A stretch of DNA of 64,000 nucleotides, taken from assembly GCA_005791165.1 (NCBI GenBank), contig SXXW01000011.1, positions 1 to 64,000 on the forward strand. Reading direction: 5' to 3'. Position numbers and translations under genes: made by a program. Source of the DNA: Cytophagaceae bacterium (GTDB lineage: Bacteria; Bacteroidota; Bacteroidia; Cytophagales; Spirosomataceae). Shown in pieces: positions 26,047-35,422 of this stretch (positions are counted from its first letter, which is position 1; each line of letters starts with the position of its first letter). The notes beneath the pieces were generated by a model. That model was given only the letters and a program-made list of their open reading frames with translations, did no database searches and was not told the origin of the DNA.

Positions 26047-26907
26047 ATGAAAAATATTGGATTTATTGGATTGGGAATCATGGGAAAACCTATGGTATTG
26101 AATTTATTGAAAGCTGGCTTTTCTGTTTCAGTGCTTGAAAAAAGTGCTGCGGCAAAGGAGGTACAATTATCAGGAGCCAAACTTTGTTCTTCGCCTAGAT
26201 TGTTGGCAGAATCTGCAGATACGATTATTACGATGTTGCCGGATTCCCCTGAAGTGGAGTCGGTGTTGTTTGGAGACGAAGGGATTGCAGGCACGATGAA
26301 AGAAGGCCAAATTTTCATTGACATGTCAACGATCTCACCCTTAATGGCCCATAAAATTCATGCAGAATTAGCTAAAATTGGCGTTGACGCATTGGATGCA
26401 CCCGTTTCCGGGGGCCAAGTAGGTGCCGAGGCTGCCACACTTTCCATCATGGTGGGCGGATCTTCAGAGGCATTTAACAAGGCATTACCTATTTTTCAAG
26501 CGATGGGTAAAAACATTGTTCACATTGGCAAAGCAGGAGCGGGCCAAATTACGAAGGCCTGCAACCAAATGATTGTCGGCATGACGATACAAGCCGTTTC
26601 CGAAGCTTTCACTTTGGCGAACCAAGCAGGGGTAGATTTAGAAAAAATGCGCGAAGTGTTACTGGGGGGATTTGCTCAAAGTCGGATTTTGGACTTGCAT
26701 GGCCAACGAATCATCGATCGAAATTTTAAACCTGGATTCAAAATTAAGCTGCACAACAAAGACATGAACATAGCTTTAGAGACCGGAAAAGCATTAAATG
26801 TAGATTTAATGGGGACGGCCCAAGTAGCCCAACAAATGAAAAAAGCGGTGGACGTGGGGAATGGAGAATTGGATCACAGCTCTTTGGTATTGTTATTAGA
26901 AAAATAA
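26047..26907 (+). CDS. garR: 2-hydroxy-3-oxopropionate (tartronate semialdehyde) reductase
   Basis: 286 residues. The N-terminal Rossmann motif is GFIGLGIMGKPM (5-16). The beta-hydroxyacid dehydrogenase signatures follow: DAPVSGGQVGAEAATLSIMVGG for substrate binding and GAGQITKACNQM with catalytic K170. It reduces tartronate semialdehyde to glycerate with NAD(P)H, which is exactly the step after the upstream aldolase. It starts eight bases after the permease stop and is followed after eight bases by the glucarate dehydratase gene. Closely related 3-hydroxyisobutyrate dehydrogenases cannot be fully excluded, but the context is decisive. Confidence 0.87.
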   Translation: MKNIGFIGLGIMGKPMVLNLLKAGFSVSVLEKSAAAKEVQLSGAKLCSSPRLLAESADTIITMLPDSPEVESVLFGDEGIAGTMKEGQIFIDMSTISPLMAHKIHAELAKIGVDALDAPVSGGQVGAEAATLSIMVGGSSEAFNKALPIFQAMGKNIVHIGKAGAGQITKACNQMIVGMTIQAVSEAFTLANQAGVDLEKMREVLLGGFAQSRILDLHGQRIIDRNFKPGFKIKLHNKDMNIALETGKALNVDLMGTAQVAQQMKKAVDVGNGELDHSSLVLLLEK

Positions 26908-26914
26908 AATAAAT

Positions 26915-28219
26915 ATGTCGTATACTGCTGGACCCCGCATTAAAGAAATTCACATTACCCCGATCGCCATTGTGGATCCTCCACTATTGAATGCAGCCGG
27001 TTTGCACGCGCCGTATGCTTTGCGCACGATTTTGGAAATTGTCACCGAGGATAATATTTCAGGTATTAGTGAAATTCCTGGAACTAAGGATATTGATGCG
27101 GCTTTGGAGGAATCAAAAAAATTGTTGATCGGCCAAGACGTATTTCAATTAAACCAAATTCGGCATATTTTAGAGCAGGCCTTTGGAACAGATTCGGTGT
27201 CTGACCGAGGATTAGCTCCTTGGGACCAACGAAAATTAGTGCATATTTTTAGTGCGGTGGAGGTGGCTTGCATGGACATCATGGGCAAGGTAACCGGAAA
27301 ACCTATCGTCGATTTATTGGGAGGAAAGATGCGTGACCGAGTTCCTTTTTCGGCGTATCTATTTTACAAATATGAAGGGGCGGGTGGCGAATTAGGTTTT
27401 GGTCTCAATCCAAATGCCACAGGTTGGGATGCGGCCCGACAAAAAAGTGCGTTAAATCCAGATGAAATTGTCGCGCAGGCTAAGGCTATGTGCAAGGAAT
27501 TTGGTTTTCAATCCATCAAGTTAAAAGGAGGTGTTTTTGAACCTCGTCAAGAAGTGGATGCTGTGATTGCTTTACACCAAGCGTTTGGCGAAAAATATCC
27601 ATTAAGAATCGATCCAAATGCATTATGGACCGTTGAGACATCGATAAAGTATGGAAAAGAAATGGAGCCATACTTAGAATACCTGGAGGATCCTGTCCGA
27701 GGCCAAGAAAATATGGCGCTGGTTCGCAAGGCTTTAAAGACGCCTTTGGCCACTAATATGTGTACGACTTCTTTTGCAGAAATTCCTAAAAGTATTGAAA
27801 TTGGCGCCGAAGATATTATTTTAAGTGACCATCATTTTTGGGGTGGTTTGCGCGCGTCGATGACCTTAACGGGTATTTGTGGGACCTTTGGCCGGGAGTT
27901 GTCCATGCATTCCAACAGCCACTTAGGCATTTCATTGGCAGCTATGGTTCATTTAGGTGCGGCTTTGCCCAAAATGACTTATGCCTTAGATACGCATTAT
28001 CCATGGCAGTCGGACGAAATTATTATCGGCGGACGCATGAAATTTGAGGATGGTTCGGTCGAAGTACCTAGCGAACCAGGTCTAGGTGTAGAATTAGATC
28101 GAGTGGCTTTAGCCGCTTTGCATCAAAACTATTTGGCCTGTGGCCTTACCAAACGAAATGATGAAATTGAAATGCAAAAAGTTAATCCGGATTGGACTTT
28201 CAAAGCCGTTCGTTGGTAA
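26915..28219 (+). CDS. gudD: Glucarate dehydratase (enolase superfamily)
   Basis: 434 residues, the usual GudD length. The active-site set is complete: K202 and K204 (IKLKGG), D233 and N235 (IDPNALW), E258 (YLEDP), N281 (ATNM), DHHFW at 305-309, and H332 in MHSNSHLGISLA. The N-terminal capping domain has the GISEIPG turn of glucarate dehydratases. It removes water from D-glucarate to give 5-keto-4-deoxy-D-glucarate, the substrate of the aldolase encoded first in this operon. Fourth gene of a tightly packed operon (gaps of -4, 7, 7 and 15 bases). Confidence 0.9.
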   Translation: MSYTAGPRIKEIHITPIAIVDPPLLNAAGLHAPYALRTILEIVTEDNISGISEIPGTKDIDAALEESKKLLIGQDVFQLNQIRHILEQAFGTDSVSDRGLAPWDQRKLVHIFSAVEVACMDIMGKVTGKPIVDLLGGKMRDRVPFSAYLFYKYEGAGGELGFGLNPNATGWDAARQKSALNPDEIVAQAKAMCKEFGFQSIKLKGGVFEPRQEVDAVIALHQAFGEKYPLRIDPNALWTVETSIKYGKEMEPYLEYLEDPVRGQENMALVRKALKTPLATNMCTTSFAEIPKSIEIGAEDIILSDHHFWGGLRASMTLTGICGTFGRELSMHSNSHLGISLAAMVHLGAALPKMTYALDTHYPWQSDEIIIGGRMKFEDGSVEVPSEPGLGVELDRVALAALHQNYLACGLTKRNDEIEMQKVNPDWTFKAVRW

Positions 28220-28234
28220 TTTAAATTTTATAAA

Positions 28235-28531
28235 ATGATTCGCCACTCAGTTATTTTAACATTAAAATCGAGTTTGTCTCCTGAAGATAAAACGCAATAT
28301 TTTGACGCGGTAAACGAATTGAAACAAATTCCGGGAGTCCAAAAGTTTGAAGTACTAAAGCAAATAAGCAGTAAAAATCCTTTTCAGTATGGGATTTCGA
28401 TGGAATTTGAATCCCAAGAAGCCTATGATGTATATTCAAATCATTCCCTACATGTTGCCTTTGTAGAAGAATATTGGGCTGCGTGCGTGGAGGATTTTTT
28501 AGAAATTGATTATCAATTGATTGATCAATAA
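28235..28531 (+). CDS. Dabb (stress-responsive alpha-beta barrel) domain protein
   Basis: 98 residues. It starts IRHSVILTLKSSLSPEDK and later shows the YGISMEFESQEAYDVYSNHSLH pattern of the Dabb dimeric ferredoxin-like fold, closing with FVEEYWAACVEDFLEIDY. Members of this family are small homodimers, sometimes acting as cyclases or isomerases. It is the last gene of the glucarate operon, 15 bases after gudD, so it may assist an isomerisation step or bind a pathway intermediate; no specific role can be read from the sequence. Confidence 0.85.
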   Translation: MIRHSVILTLKSSLSPEDKTQYFDAVNELKQIPGVQKFEVLKQISSKNPFQYGISMEFESQEAYDVYSNHSLHVAFVEEYWAACVEDFLEIDYQLIDQ

Positions 28532-28563
28532 TATCAAATTTTTAGCTTGATTTTCAAATGGGT

Positions 28564-28622
28564 GGGTTTAGCTTTACTAAATTTACAAATTTAGTAAAGC
28601 TGCGGGGTGAGGTCCCTTTTTC
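28564..28622 (+). repeat. Dispersed hairpin repeat, copy 4
   Basis: AGCTTTACTAAATTT, loop AC, AAATTTAGTAAAGCT (28570-28601). Relative to the other copies, one C-to-A change in the left arm is matched by G-to-T in the right arm, keeping the stem perfect. GAGGT and a T run follow. It lies between the convergent Dabb and PQQ-dehydrogenase genes. Confidence 0.85.
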
Positions 28623-28655
28623 CCACATTACAAAAGCTCAATGGCACTGAATTTT

Positions 28656-30746
28656 CTAATTTTTTAAAGCAAAAGCTAAATATCGATCTCCTGATTTCGT
28701 TTTTACCTTACCTCCACCACAGGCAATGACGACATATTGAACGCCGTCAATCGAGTAAATACTAGGGGAAGCGTAACCGGCAGCCGGCAATTTATATTGC
28801 CATAAAATCTTTCCGGTTTGTCGGTCCAAGGCCCGAAACATTTCATCTTTTGTTGCAGCTATAAATAGTAATCCCCCCGCCGTCACTGCTGGTCCACCGT
28901 ATAAATCCGTTCCCGTAGGTGGAATTCCCTTAGCCGTTAATTCAGGATATTCGCCCAAAGGAATTTGCCAAAGGTGTTTTCCAGTATTCATTTCGATCGC
29001 AGTTAAGATTCCCCAAGGTGGCCTGCTGACGGGATATCCTTGGCTATCATACCAGCGTGTATAGCCAGTAAAGCTAAAAGGGGAAAAGTCTAGTGTCGAT
29101 TTTTTGACAGGCCCCTCGACGACTAAATTCAATCCTTGGGTATAAGCTAAAATAGCCTTTTTTTCAGCCGCGGAAAGAAAATTAAAAGCGGGCATTCTTC
29201 CCCTTCCTTTAACTAAAATTTGATTTAAAAGGGGTTCCGAATATTTTTTATGGACATCCCTTAAAGTAGGAATGGTCCCGTCTTCACTTCCTTCGCGGTT
29301 TACCCCATGGCAACTTTGACAATGTTGCACATATAGCGATTTGCCTGAGTTTTCAATCGATTTTTCTACTGGAACCAAGGAGCTATACACAGGATTTTGT
29401 TTCGCAGGAATGTAGATGACACTATTTTCATCCACCGCAGCTCCACCCCATGTGGCCCCTCCATCCGTTGCTGGGAAAAAAATAGTTTTCTTTGTTATAC
29501 TGAGGGGGATAAATGGCTGACCTGTTTGGGAATTGCGGAGTTCAGCGATGATTTCATCCTTATTTGACGCCCATTCATTTACATCTTTTTCGGTAAATGT
29601 TTGCTTGACAAATGGCAAAGGCCAAAGTGGAATGGGCTGTGTTTTTGAAGTTTGTTCCCCGACAACATCCGAAGCGGGGAAAGGCCTTTCTTCAATAGGG
29701 AAAATAGGTTTACCCGTTACTCGATCAAAAACAAACATAAAACCTAGTTTGCTTAAAATAGAAACGACATCGCGCTTTTTGCCATTTTGAGTGATGGTAA
29801 ATAAATTAGGTGGCGCTGGAATATCTCGGTCCCAAATGTCATGATGTACCGTTTGAAAATGCCAAAGTCGTTTTCCTGTTCGAATGTCTAAGGCCAGAAG
29901 GCAGTTGGCAAATAAATTATCCCCTTTTCTATTTCCTCCATAAAAATCAAAAGCAGCCGAACCGGTAGGAACAAAAACAATGCCTCTTTTGGAATCTACC
30001 GCCATACCCATCCAGTTATTGGCTCCGCCAACATTCTTGTAATTATTCTTTTCCCAAGTTTTATATCCGTATTCACCAGGTTTTGGAATCGTATGAAAAG
30101 TCCAAATTAATCGTCCACTTGTAGCATCAAAAGCGCGAATATCTCCAAGCAAAGCGGGGGCGGATTCGGACACTCTGGTGCCCACAATCAATGTATTTTT
30201 GTAAATGGAAATCGGCGTATTGAGTACCGTATAATCATCTGAACCAGGACGCCTTATTCCTTCAAGCAAATTTATTTTACCTTTTTCTCCAAAAGTTTCA
30301 ACGGGCTTTCCCGTCTTAGCATCTAATGCAAAGAGGTAGGAGCCATAGCCAAAAAATATTTTTGAACGTTGTCCGGGGGATGAATAATAGGCCACACCCC
30401 GACTGTTCATACTGGGAGTTTTTTCTTGTATAGCTGTTTTCCAAATTTCCCGACCACTTTTTGCGTCTAGAGCAAATGCCTGCGATCCTGCCGAAACGCC
30501 ATACATGATCCCTTGAATAATGATCGGATTGCATTGAATTTGGGTGGTTTGGTTGACGGTGTCAGCACCCCCGGAAGAATAGGACCAGGCAAGCTTTAAA
30601 TTTTTGACATTACTAATGTTTATTTGGGTCAGTGGCGAAAAGTGATTTCTGTTATTACCGCCATTATATCCGCCCCAATCTGTAAATTCAGGTGCGGTAA
30701 AAAAGCTAAAAAAGCCAATGAATAATAGCCCAACGAATAATCTCAT
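28656..30746 (-). CDS. PQQ-type quinoprotein dehydrogenase with inserted cytochrome c domain
   Basis: 696 residues with an N-terminal signal or anchor segment. An eight-bladed PQQ propeller is visible through repeated ALDAKTG.. and W-containing motifs, an HHDIWDRDIPAPPN block and DLYGGPAVTAGG near the end. Residues about 463-550 interrupt the propeller with a cytochrome c module: CQSCH (C476, C479, H480) and a distal RMPAF methionine. It should oxidise a sugar or sugar alcohol in the periplasm and pass electrons through its own haem. It converges on the glucarate operon and could supply aldonic acids to it; this is inference. No PQQ biosynthesis genes are in the window. Confidence 0.83.
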   Translation of the reverse strand: MRLFVGLLFIGFFSFFTAPEFTDWGGYNGGNNRNHFSPLTQINISNVKNLKLAWSYSSGGADTVNQTTQIQCNPIIIQGIMYGVSAGSQAFALDAKSGREIWKTAIQEKTPSMNSRGVAYYSSPGQRSKIFFGYGSYLFALDAKTGKPVETFGEKGKINLLEGIRRPGSDDYTVLNTPISIYKNTLIVGTRVSESAPALLGDIRAFDATSGRLIWTFHTIPKPGEYGYKTWEKNNYKNVGGANNWMGMAVDSKRGIVFVPTGSAAFDFYGGNRKGDNLFANCLLALDIRTGKRLWHFQTVHHDIWDRDIPAPPNLFTITQNGKKRDVVSILSKLGFMFVFDRVTGKPIFPIEERPFPASDVVGEQTSKTQPIPLWPLPFVKQTFTEKDVNEWASNKDEIIAELRNSQTGQPFIPLSITKKTIFFPATDGGATWGGAAVDENSVIYIPAKQNPVYSSLVPVEKSIENSGKSLYVQHCQSCHGVNREGSEDGTIPTLRDVHKKYSEPLLNQILVKGRGRMPAFNFLSAAEKKAILAYTQGLNLVVEGPVKKSTLDFSPFSFTGYTRWYDSQGYPVSRPPWGILTAIEMNTGKHLWQIPLGEYPELTAKGIPPTGTDLYGGPAVTAGGLLFIAATKDEMFRALDRQTGKILWQYKLPAAGYASPSIYSIDGVQYVVIACGGGKVKTKSGDRYLAFALKN

Positions 30747-30976
30747 GGGGGAAGTTAAAAAATATTTTTTAAATCAGTTTCATGATCTAGAAAATCAGTT
30801 TAAAAAAGCATTATGCCGAAATGGGGCTTTAGCGGTATTAAATCTAAATTTTCCTGAATTTGATTGGCGTGCATTCATTAATTTTTTCAAATTTATTTTT
30901 GGAAAACTGCAATTTTAAATGAATTTATTGCATTTTTGACCTGAAAAATAATAAGCAAATTAAAGACAAAAACAAT

Positions 30977-31828
30977 ATGAAAAAGAACACTATTATCCTG
31001 GCCTTTTTGGGAATCATTATGAGCTTAAGCACGCTGCAAGCTCAGAAACTTTACACCTACCCGATAGGTGTTCAAACCTATACGTTTAGAAAGCATTTCC
31101 CTGTGAAAGGCGTTGAAAAAACACTTGATCTAATTAAAGAATTAGGCTTTACCGAAGTAGAAGGATCTTCTAATGGAATAGGCTTGGAAGAGTACAAGAA
31201 ATTATGTGATGACAGAGGAATTTCTATTCCATCGACGGGAACGGATTTTAACGAACTAATCAAAGACCCTATGGCGGTCGTTAAAAGGGCAAAAACGTTA
31301 GGCTCTAAATTTGTCATGTGTCCTTGGATTCCGCATAAAAAAGGACAATTCTCGTTAGCTGATGCACAGAAAGCCGTTGAGGTTTTTAATAATGCGGGAA
31401 AGGTTTTAAAGGAGAACGGAATAACGTTGTGCTACCACGACCATGGATTTGAATTCCAACCTTTTGAAGATGGGACTTTGTTGGATTACATGATTAAAAA
31501 TACGAATCCACAATTTGTTTCTTTTGAAATGGATGTGTTGTGGACGATACACGGTGGTGGGGCAGATATGCCAGTTAAGTTGCTGAAGAAATATCCAGGA
31601 AGATTTAAGTTGATGCACGTAAAAGATCTTCGCAAGGGCGTCAAAGGCGATTTGACAGGCGGTACTCCTGCGGAAAATGATGTGGCTGTGGGCGCTGGTC
31701 AGGGCAACTGGAAGCAGATCATTAAATTAGCTAAAAAAGGAGGGGTTGAGCACTGCTTTATTGAAGATGAAAGCGATAAGGAATTAGAAAATATACCTTT
31801 GAGCATTGCATTTTTAAAGAGTTTATAA
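30977..31828 (+). CDS. Exported sugar phosphate isomerase/epimerase-family protein
   Basis: 283 residues with a signal peptide (about 1-22, STLQAQ). The mature part is a xylose-isomerase-like TIM barrel: VQTYTFRKHFP, LGFTEVEG, FVMCPWIP, LCYHDHGFEF, FEMDVLWTIHGG and FKLMHVKDLR, with histidine and acidic residues suitable for a metal site. Family members isomerise, epimerise or dehydrate sugars and inositols. Export to the periplasm is characteristic of the Bacteroidota group associated with 3-keto-sugar degradation. It has its own upstream region and is followed by a sugar isomerase-like gene 159 bases on. Confidence 0.82.
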   Translation: MKKNTIILAFLGIIMSLSTLQAQKLYTYPIGVQTYTFRKHFPVKGVEKTLDLIKELGFTEVEGSSNGIGLEEYKKLCDDRGISIPSTGTDFNELIKDPMAVVKRAKTLGSKFVMCPWIPHKKGQFSLADAQKAVEVFNNAGKVLKENGITLCYHDHGFEFQPFEDGTLLDYMIKNTNPQFVSFEMDVLWTIHGGGADMPVKLLKKYPGRFKLMHVKDLRKGVKGDLTGGTPAENDVAVGAGQGNWKQIIKLAKKGGVEHCFIEDESDKELENIPLSIAFLKSL

Positions 31829-31987
31829 TCAATAGTCTTATTTATTTTATTCCCTTGTGCTTTCATTTGAATTATTTCGAAAATTTATTTCGTTGGGCAA
31901 TATTATTTTGCGCTTTTAAAAAGCTCAATTTTTATGAGGGTAAAGTAAAATTACAGTGGCATTCAAATGGTGTAATGATTCATTATA

Positions 31988-33403
31988 ATGAAAACTAAAG
32001 TAGGATTATTTGGGATTGGATTAGATACTTATTGGGATCAGTTTGAAGGCTTGCTTGACAATTTGAAATTGTATCAAAATTTAATTAAAGATACAATAGG
32101 CGAATTCGGTGTTGAGGTTGTGGATGCGGGCATGGTAGACAACCCAATCAAAGCCCGAGAGGCCGCTGATTTTTTAAAGGTAAATGATGTTGAAATTGTT
32201 TTTTTATATGTGTCAACCTATGCTTTATCATCCACCGTATTGCCCATAGCGCAGAAGTTAAAGGTTCCAATAATTATTCTGAATCTACAGCCAGTAGCCG
32301 TAATTGATTACGATAAATTCAATCAATTAAATGACAGGGGTTTGATGACAGGCTTATGGCTTGAAAACTGCCAAGCCTGCTCCGTCCCTGAAATTGCTAG
32401 CGTATTTAACCGATCGGGGATCACATACGATTTTGTTACCGGTTACCTCCAAGATGAAGAGGCATGGAAGGAAATTGAAACATGGGCAGAAGCAGCACGG
32501 GTATCACGTGCTATGCGGAATAATCGCTTAGGTATTTTGGGACATTATTATGGCGGAATGCTTGACGTATATACCGATTTGACTAAACAATCCGCAGTAT
32601 TTGGAACTCATATTGAATTATTGGAAATGTGCGAGTTGAAAAAATGGCGAGATGAGGTAAGTGATAGTGAGGTGGAAGCCAAAATTTTGGAGTTTTATGA
32701 AACGTTTGATGTGTCACCCGAGTGCGAAGAGCATGAAATTGAGCGTGCGGCAAAAACGTCTGTTGCTCTAGATAAATTAATTGACAATCATCATCTAGGC
32801 TCAATGGCCTATTATTATGAAGGCGAAAGTGGCAATGAATATGAAAATATAGTCACCTCCGTTATTGCCGGAAATACCTTGTTGACCGGACGAAATATTC
32901 CCATAGCAGGGGAATGTGAAGTGAAGAATGCGCAAGCAATGAAAATCATGGCTGAATTTGGAGCCGGGGGTTCCTTCTCAGAATTTTACCTAATGGATTT
33001 CAAGGATGATGTCATACTGCTAGGCCATGATGGTCCATCACATTTTGCTATCGCAGAAGGGCCGGTGGGTTTGGTTCCGCTTCCTATGTATCACGGAAAG
33101 CCCGGCAAAGGATTATCGATTCAAATGTCAGTAAAACAGGGTCCAGTTACCTTGCTTTCTGTGGTGGAAGGGAAAAACGATGTGTTTCTTTTAGTCGCTG
33201 AAGGGGAATCCGTTGAGGGCCCCATTCTCGAAATAGGCAATACCAATAGCCGGTATCGTTTTTCCATAGGTGCGAAACGATTTATGAATGAATGGTCCAA
33301 ACAAGGCCCAGCCCATCATTGTGCGATCGGCATTGGACATATAGGAAGTAAAATTGAAAAACTGGGACAGATTTTAGGCATTGAAGTGGTGACGATTTGT
33401 TAG
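31988..33403 (+). CDS. L-fucose/L-arabinose isomerase-family protein
   Basis: 471 residues. The AraA/FucI-like fold is visible from GLFGIGLDTYWDQFEGL at the start, the VVDAGMVDNP loop, the GLWLENCQACSVPEIAS region and the LGILGHYYGGMLDVYTD turn. C-terminal FAIAEGPVGLVPLPMYHGK and HHCAIGIGHIG suit the metal-binding lobe. It is cytoplasmic, with no signal peptide. AraA enzymes isomerise L-arabinose to L-ribulose, but no ribulokinase or epimerase genes adjoin, so the substrate is uncertain. Confidence 0.78.
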   Translation: MKTKVGLFGIGLDTYWDQFEGLLDNLKLYQNLIKDTIGEFGVEVVDAGMVDNPIKAREAADFLKVNDVEIVFLYVSTYALSSTVLPIAQKLKVPIIILNLQPVAVIDYDKFNQLNDRGLMTGLWLENCQACSVPEIASVFNRSGITYDFVTGYLQDEEAWKEIETWAEAARVSRAMRNNRLGILGHYYGGMLDVYTDLTKQSAVFGTHIELLEMCELKKWRDEVSDSEVEAKILEFYETFDVSPECEEHEIERAAKTSVALDKLIDNHHLGSMAYYYEGESGNEYENIVTSVIAGNTLLTGRNIPIAGECEVKNAQAMKIMAEFGAGGSFSEFYLMDFKDDVILLGHDGPSHFAIAEGPVGLVPLPMYHGKPGKGLSIQMSVKQGPVTLLSVVEGKNDVFLLVAEGESVEGPILEIGNTNSRYRFSIGAKRFMNEWSKQGPAHHCAIGIGHIGSKIEKLGQILGIEVVTIC

Positions 33404-33535
33404 GCCTAGGGGAACGCATTGTGCTTGCTTAAAAAACAGACTATTTAATGAGGTGCGATTTTTATTTTAATTAAATATTTTCGAATTTACCGTCTTATTT
33501 ATTGGCTTAAAAATTTATAATTAAACATAAAAACG

Positions 33536-34408
33536 ATGAAAAACTGGCTATTTATCTTTTGTTTTTTGGGCATCCATTCAATGGTTTTTGCCCAAGATCG
33601 CCCTTTACAAATCATTATGATTGGCGCTCATCCCGATGATTGTGATATTAAAAGCGGAGGCACTGCCGCCCTTTTTGTGGCCATGGGCCATCACGTTAAA
33701 TTTGTTTCTGTTACAAATGGAGACGCGGGTCATCAAAGCGAAGGCGGTGGAATGTTAGCCAAACGTCGGATCGCTGAAACAAAAGAAGTGGCCAAGCGTC
33801 TCGGCGTTTCTTACGATGTATTAGATAACCATGACGGAGAATTACTTCCTACCTTGGAAATCAGACTTCAAATTATTCGTAAAATTAGAGAGTGGAAAGC
33901 TGATGTGGTGATTGCCCCACGTTCAAATGATTACCATCCTGACCACCGCTATACAGGTGTTTTAGTACAGGATGCGGCCTTCATGGTGGGTGTTCCCAAC
34001 ATAGCACCCGATACGCCTCCATTACGTAAAAACCCTGTTTTTTTGTATTTTCAGGATAATTTCAAAAAGCCAAATCCATTCCAAGCAGACATTGCGGTCG
34101 ACATAACATCCGTTATTGCTAAAAAATTGGATGGCCTAGACGCCCATCAATCTCAGTTCTTTGAGTGGCTGCCTTGGATCGGAAATTACGAATCCGAAAT
34201 TCCGAAAGATAAGGCGAAGCAGAGAGAATATTTATTGAGCAAACGTGTGACTCAAGTAAACCCTGAAGTAAAAAAGGCCCTTGAAAAATGGTACGGAAAA
34301 GAAAAAGCGGAGCAGATAAATTATGCCGAAGCTTTTGAAATTTGTGAGTATGGAAGCATTCCAACCGAAGCTGAAATTCGCAGACTATTTCCCATGTTAG
34401 GCCGTTAA
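33536..34408 (+). CDS. Exported PIG-L/LmbE-family deacetylase
   Basis: 290 residues with a signal peptide (about 1-19, MVFAQ). The metal site typical of the family is present: IGAHPDDCD near residue 30, and the H-x-x-H-like NDYHPDHRYTG block. These zinc enzymes remove acetyl groups from N-acetylglucosamine-containing substrates. Export indicates a glycan or glycoside substrate in the periplasm. It stands alone between the isomerase and a solute transporter gene. Confidence 0.85.
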   Translation: MKNWLFIFCFLGIHSMVFAQDRPLQIIMIGAHPDDCDIKSGGTAALFVAMGHHVKFVSVTNGDAGHQSEGGGMLAKRRIAETKEVAKRLGVSYDVLDNHDGELLPTLEIRLQIIRKIREWKADVVIAPRSNDYHPDHRYTGVLVQDAAFMVGVPNIAPDTPPLRKNPVFLYFQDNFKKPNPFQADIAVDITSVIAKKLDGLDAHQSQFFEWLPWIGNYESEIPKDKAKQREYLLSKRVTQVNPEVKKALEKWYGKEKAEQINYAEAFEICEYGSIPTEAEIRRLFPMLGR

Positions 34409-34552
34409 TTAATTAAGCATTTATAATGGAAGCCTAGGATTAGAAAAGGCGCAATTAACGAAGGATATTAAAATGCTATATACCGAAAAATAGTTAACCC
34501 ACGTATCCATTAAACTAAAATTAATTGCTTATTTACATCAAAATAAAAATGG

Positions 34553-35422
34553 ATGCAAGCTAATTTTTTGTCCGTAGTCCTTATGCCGCTCGCCCTTTCG
34601 CTCATCATGATGGGCTTGGGATTATCGCTAACATTAGCCGATTTTAAACGCGTTTATCTTTTTCCAAAAGCCGTAATTATTGGGCTTTTTTGCCAAATGT
34701 TTGTCTTGCCTATTATCTGTTTTTTAATCATCAAGGCGATGGGTATCCCGCCGGTATTGGCGGTTGGCCTTATGCTATTAGCCGCAGCACCCGGCGGACC
34801 CTCAGCCAATCTTTACAGCCATATCGCCAAAGGAGATGTAGCCCTCAATGTTACCCTTACGGCTTTGAATAGTCTGTTTTCCGTGTTTTCCATTGCTGTC
34901 ATCGTGAATGTATCGATGGCCCATTTTTTACAACAAAACACCTATGTGCCTTTGCAATTCAGTAAAGTGTTGGAAGTATGTTATGTCGTCATTTTACCCG
35001 TTGGCCTAGGGATGATCATCCGAAATCGTGCGCCCCAATTCACCCAGAAATTAGAGAAGCCGGTTAAAATAATTTCTGCTATTTTTTTAGCGCTGATCAT
35101 CATTTTAGCAGGCCTTCGCGAACGCAATCATTTGTTGGCCGACCTTAAGACCGTCGGCCTAGCAGCCTTAACTTTTAATATTTCTTGTTTATGGGTCGGC
35201 TATTATATTCCGCTATTTTTCAAAATTCCCAAAAAACAAGCCATTGCCATCGGAATGGAAATTGGGATTCATAATGGGACTTTAGCTATTTATATTGCCT
35301 TAAATGTGATCGGCAATGGGACGATGACGATACCTGCTGTGGTCTATAGCATCATGATGTTTTTGACGGCGGCGGTATTTGCGTGGCTGGTGAATGTGCG
35401 CCCGCATCCAATTTCATCTTAG
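34553..35422 (+). CDS. Bile acid:sodium symporter (BASS)-family transporter
   Basis: 289 residues with about nine or ten membrane helices. SBF/BASS marks include the early MGLGLSLTLADFKRV, the AAAPGGPSANLYSHIAKGDVALNVTLTALNSL crossover region and the later GIHNGTLAIYIAL crossover. It should import an organic acid with Na+; bile acids themselves are unlikely substrates in this setting. The start at 34553 is preferred over the out-of-frame ATG at 34549, which hits a stop after four codons. Its last 71 bases overlap the convergent VF530-type gene. Confidence 0.82.
   Translation: MQANFLSVVLMPLALSLIMMGLGLSLTLADFKRVYLFPKAVIIGLFCQMFVLPIICFLIIKAMGIPPVLAVGLMLLAAAPGGPSANLYSHIAKGDVALNVTLTALNSLFSVFSIAVIVNVSMAHFLQQNTYVPLQFSKVLEVCYVVILPVGLGMIIRNRAPQFTQKLEKPVKIISAIFLALIIILAGLRERNHLLADLKTVGLAALTFNISCLWVGYYIPLFFKIPKKQAIAIGMEIGIHNGTLAIYIALNVIGNGTMTIPAVVYSIMMFLTAAVFAWLVNVRPHPISS

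Noticed and set aside
30718-30918. 66-codon frame overlapping the start of the PQQ dehydrogenase
   Set aside because: It starts antisense within the PQQ signal peptide, has no family character and no clear ribosome site.
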